Source: Armillaria gallica
Lineage: Eukaryota; Basidiomycota; Agaricomycetes; Agaricales; Physalacriaceae
DNA length: 64,000 bases
Assembly: GCA_037576215.1 (NCBI GenBank)
Contig: JBANDB010000002.1
Coordinates: 5,766,001-5,830,000 of the forward strand
Direction: 5' to 3'
A program made the position numbers and the translations under genes. Below the pieces are notes generated by a model. The model had not been told where the DNA came from. It saw only the letters and a list, made by a program, of their open reading frames with translations, and did no database searches. How positions within the stretch are numbered: the first letter of the stretch is position 1; every line of letters starts with the position of its first letter. Positions 46,995-57,937 of this stretch are shown in pieces.

Positions 46995-47292
46995 TGATCC
47001 TTGCGTGGAAGATTGAGTAATTTATATATGCCTTCTTAGACTGGGAATGAGACAAGGATAACGAGGCTGGTGCAGGAAAAATAGCCGTCGTCTCGTGGTG
47101 GTCGCGGTCGAGGTGTGGAGGGTAAGTCCCGAAAAGGAAGATTCCCTTCGCATCAAACTTTTTTTTTCATTTCAACCAATCGCTGCCTCGGCGCATTGCG
47201 ACTCTGTAACAAACATATACATTGGATATCATCGATAAACAATAGGTAGAGATTGTCCAGGTACGGGAACATTTAAAACACCAATGAAGATA
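46995..47292. promoter_or_regulatory. 5' flank of gene B / 3' flank of gene C
   Basis: 47107-47140 carries the shared upstream element (TCGAGGTGTGGAGGG, AAGTCCCGAAAAGGAA). Confidence 0.45.
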
Positions 47293-49209
47293 TTAGCTCT
47301 GAACACCTGCGCCCAGACTCACGCATGGAATCACAGTGCCGCTCCATCTGTCCCGACTGAGATAGTAACTGTCTATGTGAATCTTCATGCCAGCACCTGC
47401 CATCGTCTCTAGCCGCAATCTATCTGACGGCGATAACCACGCAGCGACACCGCTTTCTGTCGACGGTGTTGTTGAATTCTCCTGAATCTCCTCCGATCTA
47501 CTTGCTCCAAAGTATATACGGATGGAAAATTCTTTGAGACAGCTCCGACGGGCTTCCAACATCTCGATGATTGATATCACATAGTCGTAGGTGATGGTAT
47601 TGGTATTGGTATTGGAGGCACCACCAATGATGAAACTCTCGAGACAAGGAAGGATCGACGACGACCGTGCCATTACATCAAATAAGGCTTGTCCTTCATA
47701 ATCGTCTATGCTGAGCGACGTCAGAGATGAACACGCCCGGAGAAGCTGAGTGAAATCAGCATTGTAGTTGACATAAACAAATGAAAGGCTTCTTAAAGCA
47801 CAAGCAGATCTTTCAATCAGGGAGGATAATCTGGGTGTGACGTCGTCTCCGCCTGCGCCCCTAATAGTTACAGCTGTGAGCTTGGGAATGACAACGAAGT
47901 CGAGAAGGGTGTTCAACCCCGAACATATTTTGAGCACACGGAGATATGGGAGTGTTATCGCTGGGTCCGTGTTGTCCCCAGCCCTCCTGCCTAGGGTATC
48001 AAAATTACCCCAGCACGCCTGAAGATCCAATATCTCAAGATTTGACCCGCTGCACAAAATTTGGTGGTAATAGTCCCATGACAAGGGGAAAGCGTTGACC
48101 GAGAATTCCTGTAGTTGTTTCCATGGAAAGATAAACCCGGTGAAGGAAGAACGACAGACGACTTTGCGCAAGCGTGGCGCCAATCGGAAGATTTCAGATG
48201 CAAACGGGGGTAGGTCGACATTATCTCTGAGTAATACATCAAGAGTTTCCAGCATGGATAAACGTCCCATGATAAGAAACAACTTTTCGATAAAAGGACT
48301 TTCAATAGCGAGGGTTATATGTTTCCATCGTGGCGCAAGATTGATGAATATGTCAAACCACTCTGCGGCAACCTTGCTCATATCCCCTTTAGCCTTCAAA
48401 GAATTGAAGGAGAGAGTAAGGGGTGATCCCCTAGAGTATTCGAGCGCCTTGTTGATGATGCTCTTAGTAATCGTGCGTCCAACTGCTCCTTTAGGTTTGG
48501 TCTCGACTTCAGGAGCGACATGTGAGGAGCCCCACGCATTGCCGTAATAAGCGAAGATGGAGGTTTGGGGTAGCCTATGAGGGGGATCTTCTACAAATGG
48601 GTCTATGCTGAATTGAGACCATAGAATCCTATTGGAGTGCGCAACGGCTCTCCACTGCCTGCAAACGCCAGTTGCGATCCAGGGAAATTGGTCATTGTAT
48701 GCGGCGTTCGGAGAGGTAAACTGGAAAATAACCACCAGGAGATCATCTGGCAAGGAACGAATGGGGGAAGAAAGGGCGGATCTGTGTCGGTCTAAGATTT
48801 CCTCCATATGGTGCTGCTCAGAGCGGGTTTTCGCATATGCTTCCCCATACCGCTTCAGAATCAGAGCAACCTGCGAGATAGCGTTTTGCTGGTGCTTGAG
48901 AATCTTCTCGAAACACGCGGCATTAGTTTCCAGCCTTTTGAGAGATTTCTCGATTTCAATACGGGTAGCTGATGCAGGAAACATGTTATCGTTTATGAAA
49001 GGATTGAGATTAACGGGGATGGAAACGTCGGTTGCATATGAGATCTGATAGTAGTCGTCAAGGTTTCTGTCCAGTTTGCAGGAAGGACATTGACGTCGGA
49101 AAATTAAGAAATGACGGAATAGAATCGCGAGGATCCCTAGCACTAGGAATGGCTCCAACGAAAGTGTGACCCTGCTGACTGACAAGACAAATCCAACGAG
49201 TTTGTCCAT
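47293..49209 (-). CDS. F-box protein C with CPxC motif and possible membrane anchor (638 aa)
   Basis: Uninterrupted frame from ATG 49209. Residues about 18-37 (LEPFLVLGILAILFRHFLIF) form a hydrophobic segment directly before RRQCPSCKLDRN; the other cluster genes have a seven-codon exon and an intron there instead. No acceptor lies next to QCPSC, so I keep the read-through start, but an unrecognised intron is possible. Then coiled coil, F-box SPIRSLPDDLLVVIFQFT with CRQWRAVAHSNRILW, and leucine-rich-like C-terminus ending VSLGAGVQS. If the N-terminus is right, this receptor would be tethered to a membrane. Confidence 0.8.
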   Translation of the reverse strand: MDKLVGFVLSVSRVTLSLEPFLVLGILAILFRHFLIFRRQCPSCKLDRNLDDYYQISYATDVSIPVNLNPFINDNMFPASATRIEIEKSLKRLETNAACFEKILKHQQNAISQVALILKRYGEAYAKTRSEQHHMEEILDRHRSALSSPIRSLPDDLLVVIFQFTSPNAAYNDQFPWIATGVCRQWRAVAHSNRILWSQFSIDPFVEDPPHRLPQTSIFAYYGNAWGSSHVAPEVETKPKGAVGRTITKSIINKALEYSRGSPLTLSFNSLKAKGDMSKVAAEWFDIFINLAPRWKHITLAIESPFIEKLFLIMGRLSMLETLDVLLRDNVDLPPFASEIFRLAPRLRKVVCRSSFTGFIFPWKQLQEFSVNAFPLSWDYYHQILCSGSNLEILDLQACWGNFDTLGRRAGDNTDPAITLPYLRVLKICSGLNTLLDFVVIPKLTAVTIRGAGGDDVTPRLSSLIERSACALRSLSFVYVNYNADFTQLLRACSSLTSLSIDDYEGQALFDVMARSSSILPCLESFIIGGASNTNTNTITYDYVISIIEMLEARRSCLKEFSIRIYFGASRSEEIQENSTTPSTESGVAAWLSPSDRLRLETMAGAGMKIHIDSYYLSRDRWSGTVIPCVSLGAGVQS

Positions 49210-50154
49210 CGCTGATCGGTCTGGGTGGGCTTCTGGGCGAGGGGATGTGTGTGATCTTCTAGATGAAAGTCAGCATGATTTATATTCTCGCAGCAAAATT
49301 TATTACTTTACCAGCAAGAAACTAGGTGCAAGTTGAACTTGGTCGATACTGACCGCGAGCGGTGACTGATGCTTCAAGATCCTGAGTCACTAGTAGTGCC
49401 ACAGTGGTCGAGTTTTGGATGTGTTCTGACACAAGCTCCGTGCACAATGTCAATGACTCCGCCTTAACTCGAACATAAAATCGCGAACAAAGGACGGTAA
49501 AGTAAACAAACCTTGGGATAGTCGTGGCGTGGAGGCAAGTCCCGAAAAGGAACACTTTCCCAGCCTCGTTGTTGCGTCCTGTTTTGTACACAAGTCAACG
49601 TTACACTTCGGAAAGAAGTCAATAAAAGTGTGCTGGATCTGTTTCGCTAACTTGATGTTTGCTCTGGTCTCATTATCTCTCATGAAAGGAACTAGATTTC
49701 TAATTTCATGAGTTTGCCATCCTACGTAGTGATTGAGCGACGGATCTATGTCGAACCGTACGCAATGACTGGTCATTAAGAGCAAGAGACATAGTTATCG
49801 TGAGTAATGTCCCAAACCTGCTGGTCCGCCTAGGCTGGCCATAGGAATCCCCGGCCTTCTGAGATAATCTTCAGTGAAGAGTCACCACCTTGGTACAGCT
49901 GCTAAACAACACCTGCTCAGGCTTTGCGCGCGCGCTATATCTCCCAGCTCCTCCACTGCTGCCTTAGAGTCATATAGTGGACGTCGCTCCCAGACGGATC
50001 ACAAAGAAGCGACAAGTGACTATCAAGTAGTCTTCCTAAAGGGCTGTGTTGAACAGCATGCTGTTCAAATTTATACATGAATATACATGAAAAACGCCAC
50101 CGATTCTTGCCACTCTTTGATAAAGTGACGAACATTATACCCGCAGTGCGACTA
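49210..50154. other. Intergenic with possible F-box N-terminal remnant
   Basis: 49521-49552 holds the shared upstream element (TGGAGGCAAGTCCCGAAAAG) of gene C. On the minus strand near 49745-49670, SLNHYVGWQTHEIRNLVPFM weakly resembles LNHY...INLVPFINGN of genes A and B, perhaps a decayed N-terminal fragment. 49980-50150 is the 3' flank of gene D, duplicated at 53960-54105. Confidence 0.35.
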
Positions 50155-52037
50155 CTAGTACTCTGCGCCTAGATCGACGTACAACATCTCAGGGCCACCC
50201 GGGGCATAATACTCATATAATCCAATCCGAATTTTCATCCCCTCGTTTGACAACGCCCGCAGGCGCGCTTTTTCTGACGGTGCTAGCCACCCGTCACGAC
50301 TAGTTTGTGATGTCGTAGATGGCGTCCATTGGTCCCAGGACTCCCACGTGCCCGACCAATCCTCTGCATAATGAATCTCATCGTCGTTTGTCAGTGTCAG
50401 TGTTAAGTGAAATCGCTTCATACAACTCTGACGGGCTGCCAACATATCGATAATCGGCACCATGTAGTCATAGCTGATGTCAGCCATATCGATACTGAAA
50501 TCCTCGAGGGAAGGGAGGAGCGATTTCTGCGCCATTGTGTAGAAGAAATCTTTGTCCCCGAAATTTGGAACATGTAAGCTTAGCGATATCAGAGACGGAA
50601 ATACGCGGAGAAGCCGAATGAAACTATCTGTAACAAAGGTGGAAGAATATGAGAGTTTTTCGACAACGCTATGTGATCTTTCGATCAAGGAAGACAAGCT
50701 GAATTCCATGCTGTCTGCATCACCGCGAACAGTTAAGGAGGAGAGCTTGGGAAGACATATATAATCGAGCAGCGAGCTCAATTCTGAATCGATTTCGAGC
50801 ACTCGAAGATACGGCAGTGTAGTCACACGATGCGTATGCAAGTTGGTCTCGAAATCCCTCAAAAGGTCCGCTTGAAGACGGAATGTCTCAAGCAGAACCC
50901 CGTTGCGTAGGATTTGGAGGTAGTAACTCTCGGACAAGGGAAAGTGCAAGTAGATTGTCAATTCTTTCAGCTGCCTCCATGGAAAAATGAACTCTGCCTG
51001 AGAGCAGAGGTGGAGTTTAAGGTTGCGCAAGCTGGGAGTGTCGACGAAGACGTCGGTCGGATATGGGAGTATGCGATCAGTCGTCAGATAGAGGTCAAGG
51101 CTTTCAAGCAATGGCAAGCCGTTTTTGATGAGATGAAACCTCTTTAAAAGGTAGCCTTCCAGATGGAGTTTGACATTTCGCCATCGAGCTGCTTGAGAAA
51201 CGAACACATCCAAATAATCCAATGCAATCTTCTGACGGTCCGAAGGAACGTCTGCGAATTCCAAAGAAAAAGTAAGAGGTACACTCCTGGAGTGTCCGAT
51301 GGCCTGATGGACCACTCTCTGAGATTTTACAGGACGAGATATTTGGCGGTACCTCCGTCCCCATCCATCTTCTAATGAAGCACGCCTGGCGGATGGCTCG
51401 CAGTTCCAACCATCATCATCAGACTCTGGCCACCAAGAGTCATCCCAAAGCGGTGCAGGAATGGATGCAGAGTCCAGGTTAAACTCTGACCACAGAATAG
51501 GGTTGGAGTAGGCAACCGCCCTCCATTGCCGACACACCCTAGTCGCAATCCAAGGGAACTGATCCATGAACGCAGCGTTAGGAGAGGCGAGTTGGAATAT
51601 GAATATCAGAAGATCATCTGGTAAAGAACGAATGGGAGAAGAAAGGGTGGATTTGTGCAGGTCCATGATTTCTTGTACGCGAAGCTGTTTGGAGAGCGTT
51701 TTCGCATATGCTTCTTCGTAATTCTTTAGGACGGAAGCGACCTGTGAGATCGCCATCTGCTGATGCGCAAGCACTTGCTCAAAGCACGAGAGCTGTTTTT
51801 CTAACCGACCAACAGACTGTTTGATTTCGGTAGAGATGGCTGACGTGGGAAAGAGATTGTTGTATATATATGGATTCAGATTATCGGGGATGGAAACGTC
51901 GTTGGTGGATAAAATGCGTTTGTAATTGTCAAGATCCGCGACCAATATACAGGCAGGACAAGCCTGTTTAAACGACATTAGGTGATTGCGGCACATCATC
52001 ACAGCTGAGGACGCATTACCTGAGTGGACCCGGTCAT
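50155..52037 (-). CDS. F-box protein D with CPxC motif (608 aa, two exons)
   Basis: Micro-exon 52037-52020 (six codons, MTGSTQ), 56-nt intron 52019-51964 (GTAATG donor, CTAAT branch, AAACAG acceptor), exon 51963-50155 opening with ACPACILVADLDNY. The ATG at 52062 reads through the intron and does not match gene E. Coiled coil with QSVGRLEKQLSCFEQVLAHQ, F-box SPIRSLPDDLLIFIFQLA with CRQWRAVAYSNPILW, leucine-rich-like C-terminus with WLAPSEKARLRALSNEGMK. Intact member of a tandem pair about 4.0 kb apart. Confidence 0.87.
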
Positions 52038-54107
52038 TATGTTGGTAACAGAAGGAAGTCAAAATCCGGCTGGCTTAGATACGAAAATGCCAACAGGCTG
52101 ATAGCGAAATCAGTAAATCTTTCGCTCTACAGAAATGAGCACCTACAGTGAAGTTCGGGATTCGAGTCGAGCTTATTGATCGATGTTGATCGAGTGCAAG
52201 AGGTGATGAACAAACACGGACAAGCTGTCCTTCCTTCTTACCACCATGTCATCATTTCCTCGCTCCGAGTCGGGCCACCAACAAGTACCTCGTTTTTGGG
52301 TCAGCGTCGGCGCCCAGCAATACCGGAAAAGCCCAGGTCGACCAAGAATGGGCCGTCAGAACATTGCGAGGGCTTGGTTGTGCTGAAAAACTGAGAATGG
52401 AGAGAGCGGAGGGAGCGGAGGGAACGGTCCTTACGCAGTACGTGTCTCGTCCTTACGCACTATTTTCCCCACTCAAATCTATAAAACAGGGTAGCACAGT
52501 CGCCTGGAACATTAAAATGGTACTGATCGTCGGACGACTGTCCTTAGCGCGATTTTTCGTGTCGATCTTCGGCCAACTGTAATATCCAAGGCGATATCGT
52601 TGTCATTCTTGATTAATGAATAGGCCAACAGCAGCCTGTCAAATGGGACTGGCGATATTCCGTCGTCGCACTCATACGTACCCTGGTCAGGATAATTGGC
52701 AACGTCGACCTCCGCCCTGATGGGCGTTCCACAACGGCATGAGTGTTTCCAAATGGTCTTACGATGTTTCGCTCTGTCATTTCGTCAGCGCGTACCCTTG
52801 GCGACCGCGGACTCTTCCAGTCCGTGCTCAGTAGCGATCGTCTTCAGCTTCCTAACGCATGGCTTTCATTACAACTGAAGCTTCGGAGAACACACCTCTC
52901 TGTACTGAAACTGAGATGAACCCTTTCTTGCTTGCAACGTCCAGGGTCCAGAGAAACGGTTACGAGGTCGACGTGTGGAGGCAAGTTCCGAATCCAAAAA
53001 CGAGGTTATATCTATGGGCGTAATAGCGTCTAAAAAATCGGGTAGATGCAAGTGGACATATTCCGGACACAAGTTGAGTAATCAAGCGCCCAAGTTAACT
53101 CGGGCTTACATCCTCCCACAGGTTAAGTGACTGATAATGATTTCTATGAACACGGACTATGTACGTCAGCCGACAATTGATATCATACTTAGTCTCATAA
53201 ACGTCCGGATAAGATCTGCGGGTCATGAGAGGGGTGAGGTGGTTGAACGGACCGACATCATTTCGGCGGCTGCTAATAGCCTGCTATGAGCCTTGGCTTC
53301 TTTGTTGTGGTGGACCGAACTCGTTAGGCTTTGTATCCATTGGGTTTACATATTTCTTCGTCGCCGTTTCATGCAATGAAGACTGATATCATATTTCTTT
53401 GTCTTAGGTATTGTCAACGGCAATTTGTTCCTCAGTAGCGGATCCTGCTGGAAGGGATTAAAGGATATGTATGTCTTTTGTGCCATGATTTACTTCCAAA
53501 CTGGCGTACCTTTTGATATCGTTCAGACACTTCCAACGACCGACAAATCGAGCTCAAAGAAAGTTCAACGAGAACCAAGCGAGAACGAGATTGTGGATGG
53601 TTCAGGGGTTCATGATAAAGCCTGCCGAAAGGCGTAGGTACTAGGCTGTACCCTTTCTCAGTCCTATACGGAATCAAGGATTAGTTATTCAGGTGTCGGC
53701 CGTCAGTTCCGCGAGATTCGCCTAAGTCATGGATTTCTTATTCCGAAGTCATACGCAACAATATCCTTCAAGTTGTGTGAAATCCCTCTTACTTGAGAGA
53801 GGCTGCAAGCGAACTTGTGCACCAATAATCAACTTGCGCCCAAAGAACAACCACTTGCAGCCATCGGAATTTTTGGACGCTATTACGCCCATATTAATCA
53901 ATCCCTTGTGATATTTCTTCATGTCCTCACCTATTATATCTTGCACATACAAGATGGACAGCACCCCCAGACGGATCACAAAGAAGCGACAAGTGACACC
54001 GTTGAACAGTATGTTGTTCAAATATATATGCGAATATACATGAAAAACGTCATCAATTCCCGCCATTCTTTGATAAAGGGACGAAGATTATACCAGTGCG
54101 ACTACTG
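52038..54107. other. Spacer of the 4-kb tandem duplication, no gene
   Basis: 52080-52940 corresponds to 56110-56970, sharing GATCGATGTTGATCGAGTGC, AGGTGATGAACAAACACGGA and the CGTACCCTTGGCGACCGCGG block. 52967-53000 carries the GTCGACGTGTGGAGGCAAG element. 53100-53900 shows no recognisable feature; 53960-54107 is the 3' flank of gene E and matches 49990-50150. Confidence 0.6.
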
Positions 54108-56095
54108 CTACTCTGCATCTAAGTTGACATACGCAACATCAGTCTCACTCTGATAATCATCCTTGTATTTTCCAATCCGAATCTTCATCCCGGCGTTTGA
54201 CAGTGCTCGCAGCCGCACTTTTTCTGACGATGCTAGCCACATATCATGATTGGCCTCTGATGTCGTAGATTGCGTCACTCGAAGGTGATTTACGAACGGC
54301 GAACGCAGTCGCCACTTCCTTGTCGTCGCGAAACTTCGAACCGGATGATGATCGGTTACTGTCAGTGCCAAGTGAAATTGCTTCAGACAATTCTGACGGG
54401 CTGCCAGCATCTGGATAATCGGTATCATGTAGTCATAGCTAATTTTGGCCTTATAGATACTGAAATCCTCGAGGGAAGGGAGTAGCGATTCCTGCGCCAT
54501 TGCGTAGAAGAAGGCTTTGTCCTTGAGAATCGGGGAATGTAAGCTTAGCGATGTCAGAGAAGGAAACACGCGGAGAAGCCGAATGAAAGTCGCCGCAACA
54601 GTGATGGAGGAAAAAGAGAGCTTCTCGACAACGCTGTGTGATCGTTCGATCAAGGAGGACAAGTCGAGCTCCACGCTGTCTGCATCACCGCAAACAGTTA
54701 AGGATGAGAGCTTGGGAAGAAGTATGGAATTGAGCAGTGCGCTCAATCCCGAACGGATTTCAAGCACTCGAAGATACGGTAGGGTGGCCACACGATGCGT
54801 GTGCAAGTTGGTCTCGCTGGCATCATCAAAGTGCCATCCGGAAGGCCAAGAGTCCGCTTGAAGACGGAGCGTCTCAAGCAGGGACCCGTTGCATAAGATT
54901 TGGAGGTAGTAGCTCTGTGAAAACCGACAATTTAATATTGATAATTCCTTCAGCTGCTTCCATGGAAAGATGATCTCTGCAGAATGGAGACTGAGGGTAA
55001 GACTGCGCAAGCTTGGAGCGTTGGAAAAGACATCGGCCGGAACTGGGTGTATATCATTATAGGTCTCCAGGTAGAGGTCAAGGCTTTCAAGAATTGGCAA
55101 GTCGTTTTTGATGAGAGGAAGGTTTTCGGAAAGGTCTTCCAGATGAAGTGTGACATTTCGCCATCGCGCTGCTTGAGCAATGAACATATCCAAATAACAT
55201 GATGCAACCCCATGATGGCGTAGACCCCTTTCTTGGAAATACAAAGAGAAAGTGAGAGGTGCACCGCCGGAATATCCGAGGGCTTGACTGACAACCCTCA
55301 TAGATATTGCGGGACGGGCTGGCTCCGAGTCGAGGTGTTTCCTCCCCCCTTGACCTTCTAACAAACCACACCTGGAGCAAGGTTTCTGGGGCCGACCTCT
55401 CCGCTGACCTGAAGACGAGGCAGGCCGTGGCCACTTGGTCTTGGACCAATCGTCATCGGACGAGTCAACCCCTCCAAGAGAGACAAGTCACTGGGAGGCG
55501 GTGGAGAAATAGATGGAGAAATAGATATATCATCCAGCACAATCTCTGACCATAGAATACGGTTGGAGTGGGCAACAGCCCTCCAATGTCTGCACACCCT
55601 AGTCGCAATCCAAGGGAACTGATCCGTGAACGCAGCGTTCGGGGAGGTGAGTTGGAATATGAATACCAGGAGATCGACTGGCAAAGAACGGATCGGAGAA
55701 TAAAGCGCGGATTTGTGCAGGTCCATGATTTCTTGTACGCGGAGCTGTTCGGAGCGCGTTTTCGTATATGCTTCTTCGTAATTCTTTAGGACGGAAGCGA
55801 CCTGTGAGATCGCCATCTGCTGATGCGCAAGCACTTGCTCAAAGCACGAGAGCTGTTTTTCTAACCGACCAACAGACTGTTGGATTTCGGTACAGACGGT
55901 CGACGTGGGAAAGAGATTGCCGTATACATATGGGTTCAGATTATCGGGGATGGAAAAGTCATTGGTGGATAAAATGCATTTGTAATTGTCAAGATCCGCG
56001 ACCAATGTACAGGTAGGACAAGCCTGTTCCAACGGCATTAGATGGTTGCGGCACATCATAATAGGACACATTACCTGATCAGTAGGCCCGGTCAT
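54108..56095 (-). pseudogene. F-box protein E, tandem copy of D with one frameshift
   Basis: Micro-exon 56095-56075 (MTGPTDQ), 51-nt intron 56074-56024, exon 2 from 56023 with ACPTCTLVADLDNY. The frame is open through the F-box (SPIRSLPVDLLVFIFQLT, CRHWRAVAHSNRILW) to SDLSLLEGL; there a one-base shift near 55470 (GGAGGGG run) is needed to continue with VDSSDDDWSKTKW and the remaining 450 codons, intact to SYVNLDAE-like end AYVNLDAE. A single lesion means either a young pseudogene or a sequencing error. Confidence 0.8.
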
Positions 56096-57512
56096 TATGG
56101 TGGTGACAGAAGGAGGTCAAAATCCGGCTGGCTTAGATGCGATACTAATGTCACTAGGCTGATAGAGAAATCAAAAAATCTTTCATTCGGAAGAAATGAG
56201 CTCTTACAGTGAATTTCGGAATTCGAGTCGAGCTTGATCGATGTTGATCGAGTGCAAGAGGTGATGAACAAACACGGACAAGCTGACTTTCCCTCTTACC
56301 ACCGCGCCATCACGTCCTTCCGAATCGCGCCACTAACAAGTACTCCGTTTTTGGGTTAGCGTCAGCGTCCAGCAAGACCAGAAAAGCCCAAGTCGACCGA
56401 GAATGGGCCGTGAAGTTGTACTGAAATTCTGAGAATGGAGGGAGCGGAGGGAGCAATCCTTACGCAGTGCGTATCTTGCCCTTATGCTCTTTTTTCCCCA
56501 CTCAAGTGTGCCTCTTTCTCTATTAAACAGGGTAGCACAGTCGCCTGGAACATTAAAATAGTACCGACTGCCAGACGACTATCCTCAGCGCGATTGTGTT
56601 GACTTTCGGCCAACTGTGATATTTAAGGCAATATCGTTGTCATTCTTGATCGACTAACAGGCCAACAGCAGCCTGTCAAATTTGAATGGCGATATTCCAT
56701 CGTTGCACTCATACGTACCCCGGCCAGGACTTGGCAACGTCGATACATCATCTTTCATCCGCCCTGACGGACGCTCCACAACGGCAGGAGAGGGCAGGAG
56801 TGTTTCCAAATGGTCTTAGGATGTTTCTCTCTGTCATTTCGTCAGCGCGTACCCTTGGCGACCGCGGACTCTCCCGGTCCATGCTCAGTAGCGATCGTCT
56901 CCAGCTTCCTAACGTATGTTTTGACCGCAACTGAAGCTTCGGAGAGCACACATCTCTGTACCGAAAATGAGATGGTGTTCTTCAATCGGTCGTCAAGCTG
57001 TTCCACCCCACCCGAGGCAATTAGTCAATCGCGCAGCATTACAAATGCAATAACCTCCTTCCCTGGACGCGTAGTCATGTCAGATGCTGTGACGACAGGA
57101 CTTTTATAAGACGATGGAATGTGGCCTTCTTCCACCTACTTCCCTCAATGACGTCTGAAACTCGAAGGTACAAAGATCAATGGCAAGGCTACGGAAGCCA
57201 AAGCAAAACGGTGCGACTTCATTTTCTCGTGATGCAAAACTTGTATACTTATCAGGTGGTAGATCCCTCATCCTCCCTCACTAATAATCCGGGACGTCCG
57301 CACACCCCATGTCGAGCGACAAGACCGTTTGTTCCACGATGGAGTTTCTTCGAGGCGTGCCGTGGTACGTGTCGATGCTTATAGGCTTTTGAATCGCATT
57401 CTCAGAACAGTGTTGCAGGTATCACCTCCACCATCGACGTATAATGGTAGTCACACCACAGTACGTCCCATTACCTACCGATGGGTACTCCAGCCGAAAC
57501 AGGATTACCTAG
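56096..57512. other. Upstream duplication copy and intergenic sequence
   Basis: 56110-56970 is the second copy of the spacer at 52080-52940 and ends abruptly near 56975. 56975-57512 has no supported gene. Confidence 0.55.
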
Positions 57513-57937
57513 ATGACCCCGAGTTTACCTCCTTACCGTGACGACAGCGAGGTGCAGTTACCCCCCACCTATACATCACTCAGACTGAAACGCGTCGCCT
57601 CTCAAAATCAAAGTATTCAAATTCCGACACATTATTTCTTTCTCTATGGCTTTGGTTCGCCGTCTTTCTTTTCGCTCCGTCCCTTATCTAATCTCGTCCC
57701 ATTATCCTTTCTACAGTCTGTCCTCCACTTTGGCTTCTGGGCATCCTCGTCCTTATTCATCCGCTCCGACACGTCCTACCCTTCCTCTTTATCTCTGGCC
57801 ACAATGTAGAAACCCGCTCGAAGGAAAAGGAATGGGCTAGTCTCTGCCTCATCATTACCAGCATTCTGTCCGTGGTCGGTGCGGTGATATGTCTATTCCT
57901 GGTTACTCGAAGGGACGCCGGTATCAGGGGACAATGA
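57513..57937 (+). CDS. Small two-TM membrane protein (120 aa, two exons)
   Basis: Exons 57513-57654 and 57717-57937 join across a 62-nt GT-AG intron (57655-57716, ends TTCTACAG) with matching phase. The product has a Pro/Asp-rich N-terminus (TPSLPPYRDDSEVQLPPTY), FFLYGFVCPPLWLLGILVLI (TM1), a polar loop with SKEKEWASLC, and SILSVVGAVICLFLV (TM2). Small proteins with a YGF.CPPLW-type motif are common in mushrooms but have no known role. No continuous reading frame shows it, so it is easy to miss. Start choice is the least certain part. Confidence 0.7.

Noticed and set aside
49450..49785. Separate gene of 111 codons
   Set aside because: Only a weak N-terminal resemblance to the F-box family; treated as a possible remnant instead.
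53425..53637. Small gene between F-box genes D and E
   Set aside because: Short frame, no motif, no counterpart in the duplicated unit.
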